A stretch of 44,043 nt of DNA from an uncultured Mucilaginibacter sp. Lineage in GTDB: Bacteria > Bacteroidota > Bacteroidia > Sphingobacteriales > Sphingobacteriaceae. The stretch covers positions 1-44,043 of the forward strand of contig CAIYNX010000210.1 of NCBI GenBank assembly GCA_903927645.1. The letters are read 5' to 3'. Each line of letters starts with the position of its first letter. The stretch's first letter is position 1. Both the position numbers and the translations under genes were made by a program. Under the pieces are notes generated by a model. The model was given only the letters and a program-made list of their open reading frames with translations, was not told where the DNA came from and did not search any database. Positions 1 through 7,628 of the stretch are shown piece by piece.

Positions 1-821
1 ATGCTACAGCGGCATTAAATTCATCACGCGCGCATCAGGCAACAGCCATCGCTCTAAAAACCAGGGTGTATTTGGTGGAGGGCGATTATACAAGTGTGGT
101 AAAAGAAGCCAAGAAAATAGTGCCCACCACTTCAGCACCATTTGTTTATACAAACGGGATCCTAACTCATCAGCTGGAAAGTAATATAGCAACTGTTTTT
201 GGTGGAAGCTATACCGGGCAGGAATCAATATTCTCATTACCATTTAATGCGGTTGATGCGCCGGGTACACAAGCCTCTTTAGCGCAAACCTATTACGGCT
301 CGGCTGTGCTTACCCTTACCAAGGCAGGTATATATGCAAATAATGCTTTATCAGGTACCACCTCAACTGATGCAAGAAAGAATTTGATAACTACTAAAAG
401 CGGACAGAATGATTTAATTAAGTTTAAAATTACTGTTTCACCATATTCTGATTATATCCCGGTGATACGCTATGCCGAGGTATTGTTAAATTATGCCGAA
501 GCTACCGCTGTATCCGACCCTACTACTTCCTTAGCTTTATTGAATGCCATAAGAAAACGTTCAGATCCGTCATATTCGTTCATATCAACTGATATCAATA
601 CACCTTCGGCACTTTTAAATACCATCTTGACAGAAAGGCGTATTGAGTTGTTAGGTGAGGGTTTCAGAGCACCCGATTTGCAAAGAAAACTGCAAGCATT
701 GCCATCAAAAATAGGATCTATCGGTACCGCCCCCGCTGTAGCAACTACTGCCAGCAACTATATATGGCCAATACCAGCTTCCGAGCTGGCTAACAATAAT
801 TTAGCCGTACCAAATCCATAA
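1..821 (+). CDS. RagB/SusD family nutrient uptake outer membrane lipoprotein, 3' part only
   Basis: This is the C-terminal part (about 272 residues) of a SusD-like surface lipoprotein, which caps a SusC/TonB-dependent channel and captures ligand outside the cell. The reading frame is open from base 3, and the residues before the first ATG at 66 (ALKTRVYLVEGDY) already match the TPR-like region of SusD proteins, so the gene begins outside the window. Visible family marks are LLNYAEATA, the ILTERRIELLGEGFRAPDLQR block, and the terminal IWPIPASELANN. A susC partner is expected upstream but cannot be seen. The gene ends 18 bases before an amidohydrolase gene, so it probably heads or sits within a four-gene cluster. 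The linked enzymes are not glycosidases, which argues against a sugar polymer as ligand; that is inference. Confidence 0.9.
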   Translation, partial: ATAALNSSRAHQATAIALKTRVYLVEGDYTSVVKEAKKIVPTTSAPFVYTNGILTHQLESNIATVFGGSYTGQESIFSLPFNAVDAPGTQASLAQTYYGSAVLTLTKAGIYANNALSGTTSTDARKNLITTKSGQNDLIKFKITVSPYSDYIPVIRYAEVLLNYAEATAVSDPTTSLALLNAIRKRSDPSYSFISTDINTPSALLNTILTERRIELLGEGFRAPDLQRKLQALPSKIGSIGTAPAVATTASNYIWPIPASELANNNLAVPNP

Positions 822-839
822 TAATAACCCTCAAATTAA

Positions 840-2564
840 ATGAAAAAGTATTTTTTATTACTGATTTTACTGGGGATAGGAATAGGCTTCCTATCGTTCA
901 AAAACCAAGATTTACCGGCACTAACGGAATTTGCCGACCGCATATTTACCAATGGTAAAGTTATTACTGTTGATTCATTAAATACCATTGCCGAAGCAAT
1001 TGCCATTAAAAACGGTAAAATATTGGCAATAGGTACTACAAAAGAGATTAACAGATACAAGAACGCCAAAACAGAGGTAGTTGATTTAAAGGGCAAAGTA
1101 GTGGTTCCGGGTTTTATTGATGGGCATAGCCATTTTATGAGCCTGCAACGCTCAAAAATAGTCGACCTGTCGGCACCTCCAGTCGGTATTGTAAAAAGTA
1201 TAGCCGATATAGTTACCGAACTTCAAAAGTTCAAAGAGAAAAATAAACTAAATGATGGCGATTGGATAACAGGTTTTGGCTATGACCAGGATCAGTTATT
1301 AGAGAAAAGACATCCCGTAAAGGAAGACCTTGACGCTGCATTCCCTAATAACCCGGTGGTAATTACCCATGTTTCTGGTCATATGCTGGTTGCCAATTCA
1401 GCAGCCCTCAGGGAATCGGGTATTGATAGCACCACCAAAAACCCTCCTGGTGGCATGATTGTAAGAAAGCCGGGGACAAATGAACCTGCCGGATTATTGC
1501 AAGAACATGCTTCAGGTTTATTAAAGCGTAAAAGCAGCGGCCCAAAACCTACATTGGATGAGCAAATTAACGACATTAAAGATCAGGAGCTGTTTTATGC
1601 CAGCAATGGCATAACAACCGCGCAGGAAGGTTATACTGGTTACGATGCTGTAAAACTATTTGAAGCTGCTGCTGAGAAAAAACAATTGTTTATTGATATT
1701 GTATCGTTACCGGGCTACCCTACTATTGATAAATTATTGACCGATACCGTTTTTCAATTTGGCAAATACAGGAATGGGTTAAAACTGGAAGGCTTTAAAT
1801 TAGTAGCCGATGGCTCGCCACAAGGTAAGACAGCATTTTTTAGCGAACCTTACCTAACCCCGGTACCCGGATGCGATGGTACCGATTGCCGCGGCATACC
1901 AACGGTTACCCAGGAGCAATTTAATGATGCTATTTTAAAAGGTTTTAAAAACCACGTCCAAACATTTGTGCATTGTAATGGCGATTCGACAGTGGGAATG
2001 TATATAAAGGCGGTTGATAATGCCAACAAGGTATTAAATACCACCAGCCTTGGACGCCGTTCAGTTATTATACACTCGCAATTTGTGCGGGATGACCAGT
2101 TAGATGGCTATAAAAGGTTAGGCATGGTGCCTTCATTTTTTACTAACCATACCTTTTTTTGGGGCGATGTGCATGTTAGGAATCTGGGTGTAAAACGGGC
2201 TTATTTCGCTAGTCCCACAAAAAGTGCTTTAAAAAAGGGAATCATTTTCACCAATCATACCGATTATGGTGTAACACCGCTTAATCAGTTGTTTACTATT
2301 TGGTCGGCTGTAAACCGTTTATCAAGAACCGATCAAGTAATTGGTCCAGACCAAAGGTTAACCCCAATCGAAGCCTTACGTGCCATCACCATAAATGGCG
2401 CTTATCAATATTTTGAAGAAAAAACAAAAGGCTCGATAGAAAAAGGAAAACTGGCTGATTTGGTAATACTCTCGGACGATATAACCACCATCAACCCTTT
2501 AAAAATAAAAGAGGTGCAGGTATTGCAAACCATTAAAGAAGGTAAAACAATTTATACACGCTAA
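840..2564 (+). CDS. Exported metal-dependent amidohydrolase (Amidohydro_3, YtcJ-like)
   Basis: A 574-residue member of the amidohydrolase superfamily, which hydrolyses amide or related bonds with a metal-activated water. The N-terminus (MKKYFLLLILLGIGIGFLSF) is a hydrophobic signal segment without a lipobox cysteine, so the enzyme is probably periplasmic or membrane-anchored. The metal motif HxH is His96-Ser-His98 in GFIDGHSHF. Later candidate ligands are His378 (FVHCNGD), His412 (HSQF) and Asp475 (NHTDYG). The C-terminal part returns to the composite beta domain (KGSIEKGKLADLVILSDD). Length fits the YtcJ-like group (about 540-580). It lies between the susD-like gene and a flavin monooxygenase, consistent with processing an imported small molecule. 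The substrate cannot be read from the sequence. Confidence 0.88.
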   Translation: MKKYFLLLILLGIGIGFLSFKNQDLPALTEFADRIFTNGKVITVDSLNTIAEAIAIKNGKILAIGTTKEINRYKNAKTEVVDLKGKVVVPGFIDGHSHFMSLQRSKIVDLSAPPVGIVKSIADIVTELQKFKEKNKLNDGDWITGFGYDQDQLLEKRHPVKEDLDAAFPNNPVVITHVSGHMLVANSAALRESGIDSTTKNPPGGMIVRKPGTNEPAGLLQEHASGLLKRKSSGPKPTLDEQINDIKDQELFYASNGITTAQEGYTGYDAVKLFEAAAEKKQLFIDIVSLPGYPTIDKLLTDTVFQFGKYRNGLKLEGFKLVADGSPQGKTAFFSEPYLTPVPGCDGTDCRGIPTVTQEQFNDAILKGFKNHVQTFVHCNGDSTVGMYIKAVDNANKVLNTTSLGRRSVIIHSQFVRDDQLDGYKRLGMVPSFFTNHTFFWGDVHVRNLGVKRAYFASPTKSALKKGIIFTNHTDYGVTPLNQLFTIWSAVNRLSRTDQVIGPDQRLTPIEALRAITINGAYQYFEEKTKGSIEKGKLADLVILSDDITTINPLKIKEVQVLQTIKEGKTIYTR

Positions 2565-2574
2565 GCGAAAGACT

Positions 2575-3738
2575 ATGCTAAACAATATCAAAACAGTCCC
2601 TATCCGTACACCTGATAGGGTTGCCGAAGTTTCATGGTTTGATGATATAATAGGTGGCGATACTAATTACCTGGGTGTGTTGGATAATAGCAGAAGAAGC
2701 AGTTTTAGCCATTGTGCCGATATTGCCCTACATGCCGAGAAATTAGGTTTCAATAATATTTTACTCCCAACGGCATATACCGTTGGGCAGGAAGTACTGT
2801 TTTTTGCTTCCGCGATTGCCCAACAAACAGAAAAAATAAACCTGATAACCGCTATACGCACAGGCGAAATACATCCGCCTACCCTGGCACGTATCTTGGC
2901 AAATTTGGATCATGTTTTAAAAGGTAGGTTAACCATCAATATCATCAACTCCGATTTGCCGGGTACTATAGAGAACCATGAATTTAGGTATAAACGCTGT
3001 GGCGAGATTATTCAAATATTGAAGCAGGCCTGGACGCAGGACAGGATAAAGTTTAAGGGCGAAATTTATGATTTTGACCTTCCTGCCGACCCGGTAAAAC
3101 CCTACCAGCAAAATGGTGGGCCTTTGCTGTATTTCGGTGGAACTTCGCCCGGGTCGAGGGATTTATGCGCCCGGTTTTGCGATGTGTTTTTAACCTGGCC
3201 CGAAAATGAAGAAAGTATATATGATACTTTGCAGGATATGAGTGCTAGGGCGGCCACTTACAATCGTAAAATTGACTTCGGGCTAAGGGTGCATGTGATA
3301 GTTCGGGAAACCGAAAAAGAAGCCCGTGATTATGCCCGCCATTTGGTTTCGAAGCTGGATGAGAAGAAAGCCGCCGAAATTAGAAGCAGAGGAGAAGATT
3401 CCAGATCGTATGGGGTAATTCGTCAGGATGAGTTGAGGCAGACTGCTGATGAGGAAGGTTATATTGAACATTTATTGTGGACAGATATTGGCAAGGTATT
3501 TTCGGGTTGCGGCGGTGGATTGGTTGGTAGTCCGGAGCAAATTATCGAAAAAATAAATCGATATATGCAAATGGGCATACGGTCTTTTGTTTTATCCGGC
3601 TTTCCATTAATAGAGGAGGCCGATTATTTTGCCAAGCTCGTATTGCCCTATATCCCGAACGCCAAACTATCGGTACTACAAGGTCGCACTCCCGATTTTG
3701 AACCTGTAACCCCATTAACCACCGCCGAACTCGTTTAA
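2575..3738 (+). CDS. LLM-class flavin-dependent monooxygenase, SsuD-like
   Basis: A 387-residue bacterial luciferase-like monooxygenase that would use reduced FMN and oxygen. It resembles alkanesulfonate monooxygenase SsuD: an N-terminal TIM-barrel start, RTGEIHPPTLARILANLDH in the middle, YFGGTSPGSRDLCARFCDVFLTW, and the C-terminal GGLVGSPEQIIEKINRYMQMGIRSFVLSGFP region, which is typical for the SsuD branch. No flavin reductase (ssuE-type) gene and no sulfonate ABC transporter are next to it. The start lies 10 bases after the amidohydrolase stop, and 15 bases separate its stop from the permease start, so co-transcription is likely. Desulfonation is one option; oxidation of another small organic substrate in the same catabolic cluster is equally possible. 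Confidence 0.87.
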   Translation: MLNNIKTVPIRTPDRVAEVSWFDDIIGGDTNYLGVLDNSRRSSFSHCADIALHAEKLGFNNILLPTAYTVGQEVLFFASAIAQQTEKINLITAIRTGEIHPPTLARILANLDHVLKGRLTINIINSDLPGTIENHEFRYKRCGEIIQILKQAWTQDRIKFKGEIYDFDLPADPVKPYQQNGGPLLYFGGTSPGSRDLCARFCDVFLTWPENEESIYDTLQDMSARAATYNRKIDFGLRVHVIVRETEKEARDYARHLVSKLDEKKAAEIRSRGEDSRSYGVIRQDELRQTADEEGYIEHLLWTDIGKVFSGCGGGLVGSPEQIIEKINRYMQMGIRSFVLSGFPLIEEADYFAKLVLPYIPNAKLSVLQGRTPDFEPVTPLTTAELV

Positions 3739-3753
3739 ACTGAAGATTATTAC

Positions 3754-5172
3754 ATGACTGAAATTAAAGATACCAGCACCCTAAAACGCGAACTTAGTTT
3801 ATTGGATGCTACCCTGATAGTGGCCGGTAGCATGATAGGCTCGGGCATATTTATTGTAAGTGCCGACATAACAAGGCATATAGGCTCGGCAGGTTGGCTC
3901 ATTGCCGTTTGGGTAATTGGCGGTTTCATGACCTTAGCAGCCGCTTTAAGTTATGGCGAACTAAGCGGCATGTACCCAAAGGCAGGTGGTCAGTATACTT
4001 ATTTAAAGGAAGCCTATAACCCATTGGTGGCCTTTGTGTATGGTTGGAGCCTTTTCGCGGTGATACAAACCGGAACCATAGCCGCTGTTGGGGTATCATT
4101 TTCAAAGTTCTTAGCATACCTGATCCCATCGGTGAGTGAAGATTTGGTGTTATTTCAAATTGGTAGTTTCAAAATTTCACCGGCCCAAACACTGGCCATT
4201 GTTTTGATATTTTTCCTAACCTATATCAATACCAAAGGGTTAAGGGGAGGTAAATTCATCCAAACTACTTTCACCATTACAAAAATAGTAAGCATTCTGG
4301 CCTTGATTGTATTTGGTTTAATTTATGGTAGCAAGGCAATTTTAAATGCCAATTGGCACGATGCCTGGCATATAAAACAATTAACAGCCAGTGGCGCGGT
4401 TATAAATTATCAAACCTTTCCGAGTTTGTTGGGAGCTTTAGCAGCTGCTATGGTAGGCTCGGTAATGGCTTATGAAGCTTGGAACAATGTAACCTTTATA
4501 GCTGGCGAAATTACCAATCCTAAGCGCAACATAGGTTTAAGTTTATTGCTGGGGACAGTTATTGTTACAGTATTATACGTTTTGCTAAACCTCATGTTTA
4601 CCAATGTACTTACCGTGCAAGAAATTATAGGAGCTAATAAAGACAGGGTAGGTTTGGCAGCCTCCAACGCCATATTTGGTAGCAGTGGTACACTCATTAT
4701 TTCATTAATGATTCTGATAGCCACCTTTGGCTGTAACAATGGCTTAATTATATCAGGAGCTAGGGTTTATTATAGCATGGCAAAAGATGGTTTGTTTTTT
4801 AAGCAAGCAGCCAACCTAAATAAAAAAGCCATACCCGAAATCACGCTATGGCTGCAAGCAATTATGGCATCCATACTCTGTTTAAGTGGTAAGTATGGCG
4901 ATTTATTGGATATGATCACATTTATTGCGGTTATATTTTATGTGTTTACCATAGCGGGAATTTTTATCCTACGCAAAAAGCAACCGGATGTTGAACGACC
5001 ATACAAAGCTTTTGGCTATCCAATTATCCCAATAATTTATATCATACTCGGCTTGGCATTTTGCACATTACTAATTATTTACAAGCCCATGTTTACTTGG
5101 CCGGGGTTGGGCATAGCAGGATTAGGGATTCCATTGTATTTTTTGACCAGTAGGAGTAATAAAGAAAATTAA
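3754..5172 (+). CDS. APC-superfamily amino acid permease
   Basis: A 472-residue inner-membrane transporter with about 12 hydrophobic helices. It starts with the APC signature LSLLDATLIVAGSMIGSGIFIVSADI (helix 1, glycine-rich substrate loop) and carries GELSGMYPKAGGQYTYLKEAYNPLVAFVYGW in helices 2-3, the usual APC pattern. The end is the short basic cytoplasmic tail YFLTSRSNKEN. It is the last gene of the susD-like/amidohydrolase/monooxygenase cluster and would carry the product or substrate, probably an amino-acid-like compound, across the inner membrane. Length is normal for the family. Specificity is not visible. Confidence 0.9.
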   Translation: MTEIKDTSTLKRELSLLDATLIVAGSMIGSGIFIVSADITRHIGSAGWLIAVWVIGGFMTLAAALSYGELSGMYPKAGGQYTYLKEAYNPLVAFVYGWSLFAVIQTGTIAAVGVSFSKFLAYLIPSVSEDLVLFQIGSFKISPAQTLAIVLIFFLTYINTKGLRGGKFIQTTFTITKIVSILALIVFGLIYGSKAILNANWHDAWHIKQLTASGAVINYQTFPSLLGALAAAMVGSVMAYEAWNNVTFIAGEITNPKRNIGLSLLLGTVIVTVLYVLLNLMFTNVLTVQEIIGANKDRVGLAASNAIFGSSGTLIISLMILIATFGCNNGLIISGARVYYSMAKDGLFFKQAANLNKKAIPEITLWLQAIMASILCLSGKYGDLLDMITFIAVIFYVFTIAGIFILRKKQPDVERPYKAFGYPIIPIIYIILGLAFCTLLIIYKPMFTWPGLGIAGLGIPLYFLTSRSNKEN

Positions 5173-5512
5173 TTTTATTAACACCCGGTTTACACCAATG
5201 CAGTTAATAACTCCTTAAAATTGAAATTAAGAATTTTACATATTAGGCTCGTCAACTAAAAAGACTTCTTCTTACCCCTCAAACGTGTAGACTTATTCTA
5301 AAAAAACTCAAACAATATGTTTTTTAGTCCATTTGGGTCTTATAGAACCTTAATAAAACTCAACCAAAATATTGGACTAATGTTGGACTAAAATGATAGT
5401 TTGACAGCAATTTGAACCCTTAAAGTGATAGCTTTCCCGTTCCAAATGATACTTTCTGCAGTTGAAATGATAGTTTTTGGAAGATGAAGATAGTTTCAGA
5501 AAAAATTTGACA
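5173..5512. other. Gene-free stretch with remains of mobile DNA
   Basis: No plausible coding frame is seen between the permease gene and the tRNA-Glu terminator. The left part holds TTAGTCCA at 5324-5331 facing two TGGACTAA copies at 5373-5380 and 5384-5391. The right part holds the roughly 21-base repeats described separately. TTTGACA occurs twice (5400-5406 and 5506-5512). The composition is AT-rich and unlike an ordinary promoter region. I read it as a scar of one or more insertions next to the tRNA 3' end. Confidence 0.5.
5391..5512 (-). repeat. Array of TGATAGTTT repeats ending in TGTCAAA, probable IS21-type element end
   Basis: Five degenerate copies of AAATGATAGTTT are visible at about 5391, 5422, 5444, 5465 and 5487. 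The last four are spaced 21, 21 and 20 bases, about two helical turns, while the first gap is 32. On the minus strand the outer edge at 5512 reads TGTCAAATTTTTTCTGAAAC. IS21-family elements are known for a TG-starting end carrying several internal transposase-binding repeats of this spacing. No istA/istB genes are present, so this would be a solo end or relic, with the rest of the element deleted to the left. The identification is from memory of the family, not from a search. Confidence 0.5.
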
Positions 5513-5513
5513 T

Positions 5514-5545
5514 AAAAAAAAGCGGTTTTAAAAAAACCGCTTTTT
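5514..5545 (-). terminator. Intrinsic terminator of tRNA-Glu
   Basis: A 13-base perfect inverted repeat (5517-5529 AAAAAGCGGTTTT against 5533-5545 AAAACCGCTTTTT) with a 3-base loop lies directly 3' of the tRNA on the minus strand and is followed by a T run. Because both arms end in A/T runs it could also stop transcription from the left on the plus strand. Confidence 0.85.
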
Positions 5546-5546
5546 G

Positions 5547-5618
5547 TAGCCCGTAGGGGAATCGAACCCCTGTTTCAAGAATGAAAATCTTACGTCCTAA
5601 CCCCTAGACGAACGGGCC
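5547..5618 (-). tRNA. tRNA-Glu (anticodon TTC)
   Basis: On the minus strand the sequence folds as a complete cloverleaf. The acceptor GGCCCGT pairs with ACGGGCT (first pair G-U), the D arm starts GTCTAGGGG, the anticodon stem TAAGA/TCTTG encloses the loop TTTTCAT with anticodon TTC, and the T arm AGGGG-TTCGATT-CCCCT is perfect. The 3' CCA is not encoded; the discriminator base is A. A perfect Bacteroidota -7 element lies about 67 bases upstream and a strong terminator lies immediately downstream, so it is a single-gene transcript. Its 3' side borders the suspected mobile-element scar. Confidence 0.96.
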
Positions 5619-5684
5619 ATTTTTAAGGTTAACATGTAAATTTTTCTTGAAAAATTTAACCTATCTGCCTTTATTTTGGGACTG

Positions 5685-5692
5685 CAAAGATA
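5685..5692 (-). promoter_or_regulatory. Probable promoter -7 element for tRNA-Glu
   Basis: The minus strand reads TATCTTTGCAGTCCC, whose first eight bases match the Bacteroidota sigma-ABfr -7 consensus TAnnTTTG exactly. No clean TTG is seen at the usual -33 distance. Between this element and the tRNA lies a short inverted repeat (5638-5646 AAATTTTTC, 5649-5657 GAAAAATTT). Confidence 0.55.
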
Positions 5693-5902
5693 TGCGTTTA
5701 AAAGTAAAATAAAAATAAATTTCAACTTTTTTTAATTCGGTAAAAATTCGGGTTTTTGAATCGTTAATTCTGGTTTTAGTAACTTTAGTTTGGTGCTCAA
5801 TATTGCAGTAGAATCGGAATAAGTTTAAGGAAACATCTACTTAATCTATAAATTAATTAGATTTAAAATTTACTTTTAACCAACAAAACCGGAATTAAAC
5901 AG

Positions 5903-5934
5903 TTGTATTACTACACATTCAAATTTTATATTTA
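5903..5934 (+). promoter_or_regulatory. Candidate promoter of the DUF427-reductase-egtVU-egtBD operon
   Basis: TTG at 5903-5905, 21 bases of spacing and TATATTTA at 5927-5934 approach the Bacteroidota promoter TTG/TAnnTTTG with one mismatch in the -7 box. The DUF427 start at 5955 would have a leader of about 15 bases, short as is common here. Confidence 0.4.
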
Positions 5935-5954
5935 CCCAAAATACCAATTACAAC

Positions 5955-6236
5955 ATGAAAGCCATTTGGAACAACCAAATTATTGCCGAAAGCAATGACA
6001 CCATTATAGTTGAAAACAATCACTATTTCCCTAAAAATAGTATCAAAGAGGAATTTTTCAAGCCTTCTGCAACTCATACTACCTGCCCTTGGAAAGGCTT
6101 GGCATCTTATTATACAATCGAGGTTGATGGCAAACAAAACCCGGATGCAGCATGGTATTACCCCGATCCCAAACCTGCTGCTCAAAATATTGCTGGCTAC
6201 ACTGCATTTTGGAAGGGCGTTAAAATAACTGAATAA
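5955..6236 (+). CDS. DUF427 domain-containing protein
   Basis: A 93-residue single-domain protein of the DUF427 family, function unknown. It carries the hallmark pattern of the family: THTTCPWKGLASYYTIEVDG (about residues 39-58), then AAWYYPDPKPAAQNIAGYTAFWKGV, which is AWYYP..P...A..I.GY.AFW in general form. There is no signal peptide or membrane helix, so it is cytoplasmic. It is the first gene of a tight operon: only two bases separate its stop from the flavoprotein reductase start. Its one cysteine is in the CPWKG motif, which is a family feature. The neighbourhood suggests a role linked to thiol or ergothioneine metabolism, but nothing in the sequence proves it. Confidence 0.85.
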   Translation: MKAIWNNQIIAESNDTIIVENNHYFPKNSIKEEFFKPSATHTTCPWKGLASYYTIEVDGKQNPDAAWYYPDPKPAAQNIAGYTAFWKGVKITE

Positions 6237-6238
6237 GG

Positions 6239-7621
6239 ATGGAACAGTATGATGCTATAGTAATAGGCTCTGGTCAGGCCGGTGGTCCGCTAGCCAAAAA
6301 ATTGGCATTGGCAGGCAAAAAAACCGCCCTGATTGAAAAAAGATGGATAGGTGGTACCTGCGTTAATGATGGTTGCACGCCTACCAAAACCTGGGTAGCT
6401 TCGGCCAAGGCAGCTTATATGGCATCGCATAGTAAACATTTGGGCATTGACATTGAGGGATACTCGGTAAACATGCCGGTTATTAAAAGCCGTAAAGATG
6501 AAATAGTTCATCAATTTAGAGATGGTAGTAAAAACGGCTTGGAAGCTACCGAAAACCTGACTTTATATTTCGGTACAGCTTCATTTACGGGCTATAAAAC
6601 CATCCAAATAGTACTAAATGATGGCGGTACTTTGGAGTTAAAAGCTGATTTGATTTTCATCAATACAGGAGCTAAACCTTTTATCCCGGAGGTTGAGGGT
6701 ATACAACAGATTGATTACCTCGACTCAACAAAAATTTTGGAACTCGAAAAAGTACCTGAACACCTATTAGTTTTAGGCGGCAACTATATTGGCTTGGAGT
6801 TTGGACAAATGTTCAGAAGGTTTGGGAGTAAGGTTACTGTTTTAGAACGGTCGGGTAGAATTGTTTCAAGAGAAGATGAGGATGTTTCTGAATCTTTGAA
6901 TCAAATATTGAAAGCCGAGGATATTGTTATATACACCAATACCTCTTTAAGTAAATTAGAAAAAGCTGAAAACCATATAGATGTTACTATATTAAATAAT
7001 GGTGAAGAAGAAAAAATTTCAGTATCACACGTATTGCTTGCCACGGGCAGAACGCCAAATACCGGGCATTTGCACCTTGATAAAACTGGCGTTGAAATTA
7101 ACACACATGGTTTTATAAATGTAAATAATCAATTAGAAACTTCAACTCAAGGTATTTATGCGCTGGGCGATGTAAAAGGCGGACCAGCATTTACCCACAT
7201 ATCCTACAATGATTTTACCATTGTTTATAGAAATTTAATAGAAGGCGCCAATTTAAATATTACCGACCGACCAGTACCCTACTGCATGTTTACCGACCCC
7301 CAACTTGGCCATATTGGTTTAAGTGAACAGGAGGCTAAAAAATTCAACTTGAATTATAAGGTTGCCAAAATGCCCATGGCCTGGGTAGCTCGTGCCATTG
7401 AAAACGGCGATACCCGCGGCTTTATGAAGGCCATTGTGGATGCTGATACCAAACTAATTTTAGGGGCAACAGTATTAGGTCCGGAAGGTGGCGAAATCAT
7501 GACGATTTTTCAAATGGCAATGATGGGTAAAATTACTTATGAGGAATTGCGTTATTGCGTATTTGCTCACCCGCTTTATGCCGAATCTATTAATAACCTA
7601 TTCCTTTCGTTCGACAATTAA
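6239..7621 (+). CDS. Class I flavoprotein disulfide reductase (glutathione/mycothione/mercuric reductase-like)
   Basis: A 460-residue FAD- and NAD(P)H-dependent two-dithiol enzyme. Visible are the FAD Rossmann motif VIGSGQAGG (8-16), the redox-active pair Cys41-VNDG-Cys46, a second nucleotide motif LGGNYIGLEFG, the FAD ribityl motif STQGIYALGDV, and the C-terminal dimer interface with the His-Glu dyad in AHPLYAES. It lacks the N-terminal metal-binding domain and the C-terminal Cys pair of true mercuric reductase, and no mer genes are near, so the usual 'mercuric reductase' label would be misleading. It sits two bases after the DUF427 stop and seven before the importer ATPase, in one operon with EgtB and EgtD. 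I infer that it reduces a low-molecular-weight disulfide, possibly oxidised ergothioneine; lipoamide or another thiol is not excluded. Confidence 0.88.
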   Translation: MEQYDAIVIGSGQAGGPLAKKLALAGKKTALIEKRWIGGTCVNDGCTPTKTWVASAKAAYMASHSKHLGIDIEGYSVNMPVIKSRKDEIVHQFRDGSKNGLEATENLTLYFGTASFTGYKTIQIVLNDGGTLELKADLIFINTGAKPFIPEVEGIQQIDYLDSTKILELEKVPEHLLVLGGNYIGLEFGQMFRRFGSKVTVLERSGRIVSREDEDVSESLNQILKAEDIVIYTNTSLSKLEKAENHIDVTILNNGEEEKISVSHVLLATGRTPNTGHLHLDKTGVEINTHGFINVNNQLETSTQGIYALGDVKGGPAFTHISYNDFTIVYRNLIEGANLNITDRPVPYCMFTDPQLGHIGLSEQEAKKFNLNYKVAKMPMAWVARAIENGDTRGFMKAIVDADTKLILGATVLGPEGGEIMTIFQMAMMGKITYEELRYCVFAHPLYAESINNLFLSFDN

Positions 7622-7628
7622 TAGGTAT

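Larger units (their letters stand above)
5619..5954. other. Gene-free stretch between tRNA-Glu and the DUF427 gene
   Basis: This 336-base AT-rich region separates two divergent transcription units. It contains the tRNA-Glu promoter on the minus strand and a candidate promoter for the ergothioneine-type operon on the plus strand. No open frame of credible composition, riboswitch-like fold or further RNA gene is seen. Confidence 0.6.

Noticed and set aside
2575..3738. Certain alkanesulfonate monooxygenase call
   Set aside because: Resembles SsuD, but without a flavin reductase or sulfonate transporter the substrate cannot be fixed, so a family-level call is kept.
6239..7621. Mercuric reductase
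   Set aside because: No heavy-metal-binding domain, no C-terminal Cys pair and no mer genes; only the common flavoprotein frame is shared.
7539..7628. Extended start of the EgtV-like ATPase
   Set aside because: The extra 30 residues lie within the reductase gene and do not resemble an ABC ATPase N-terminus; the ATG at 7629 gives the standard start.
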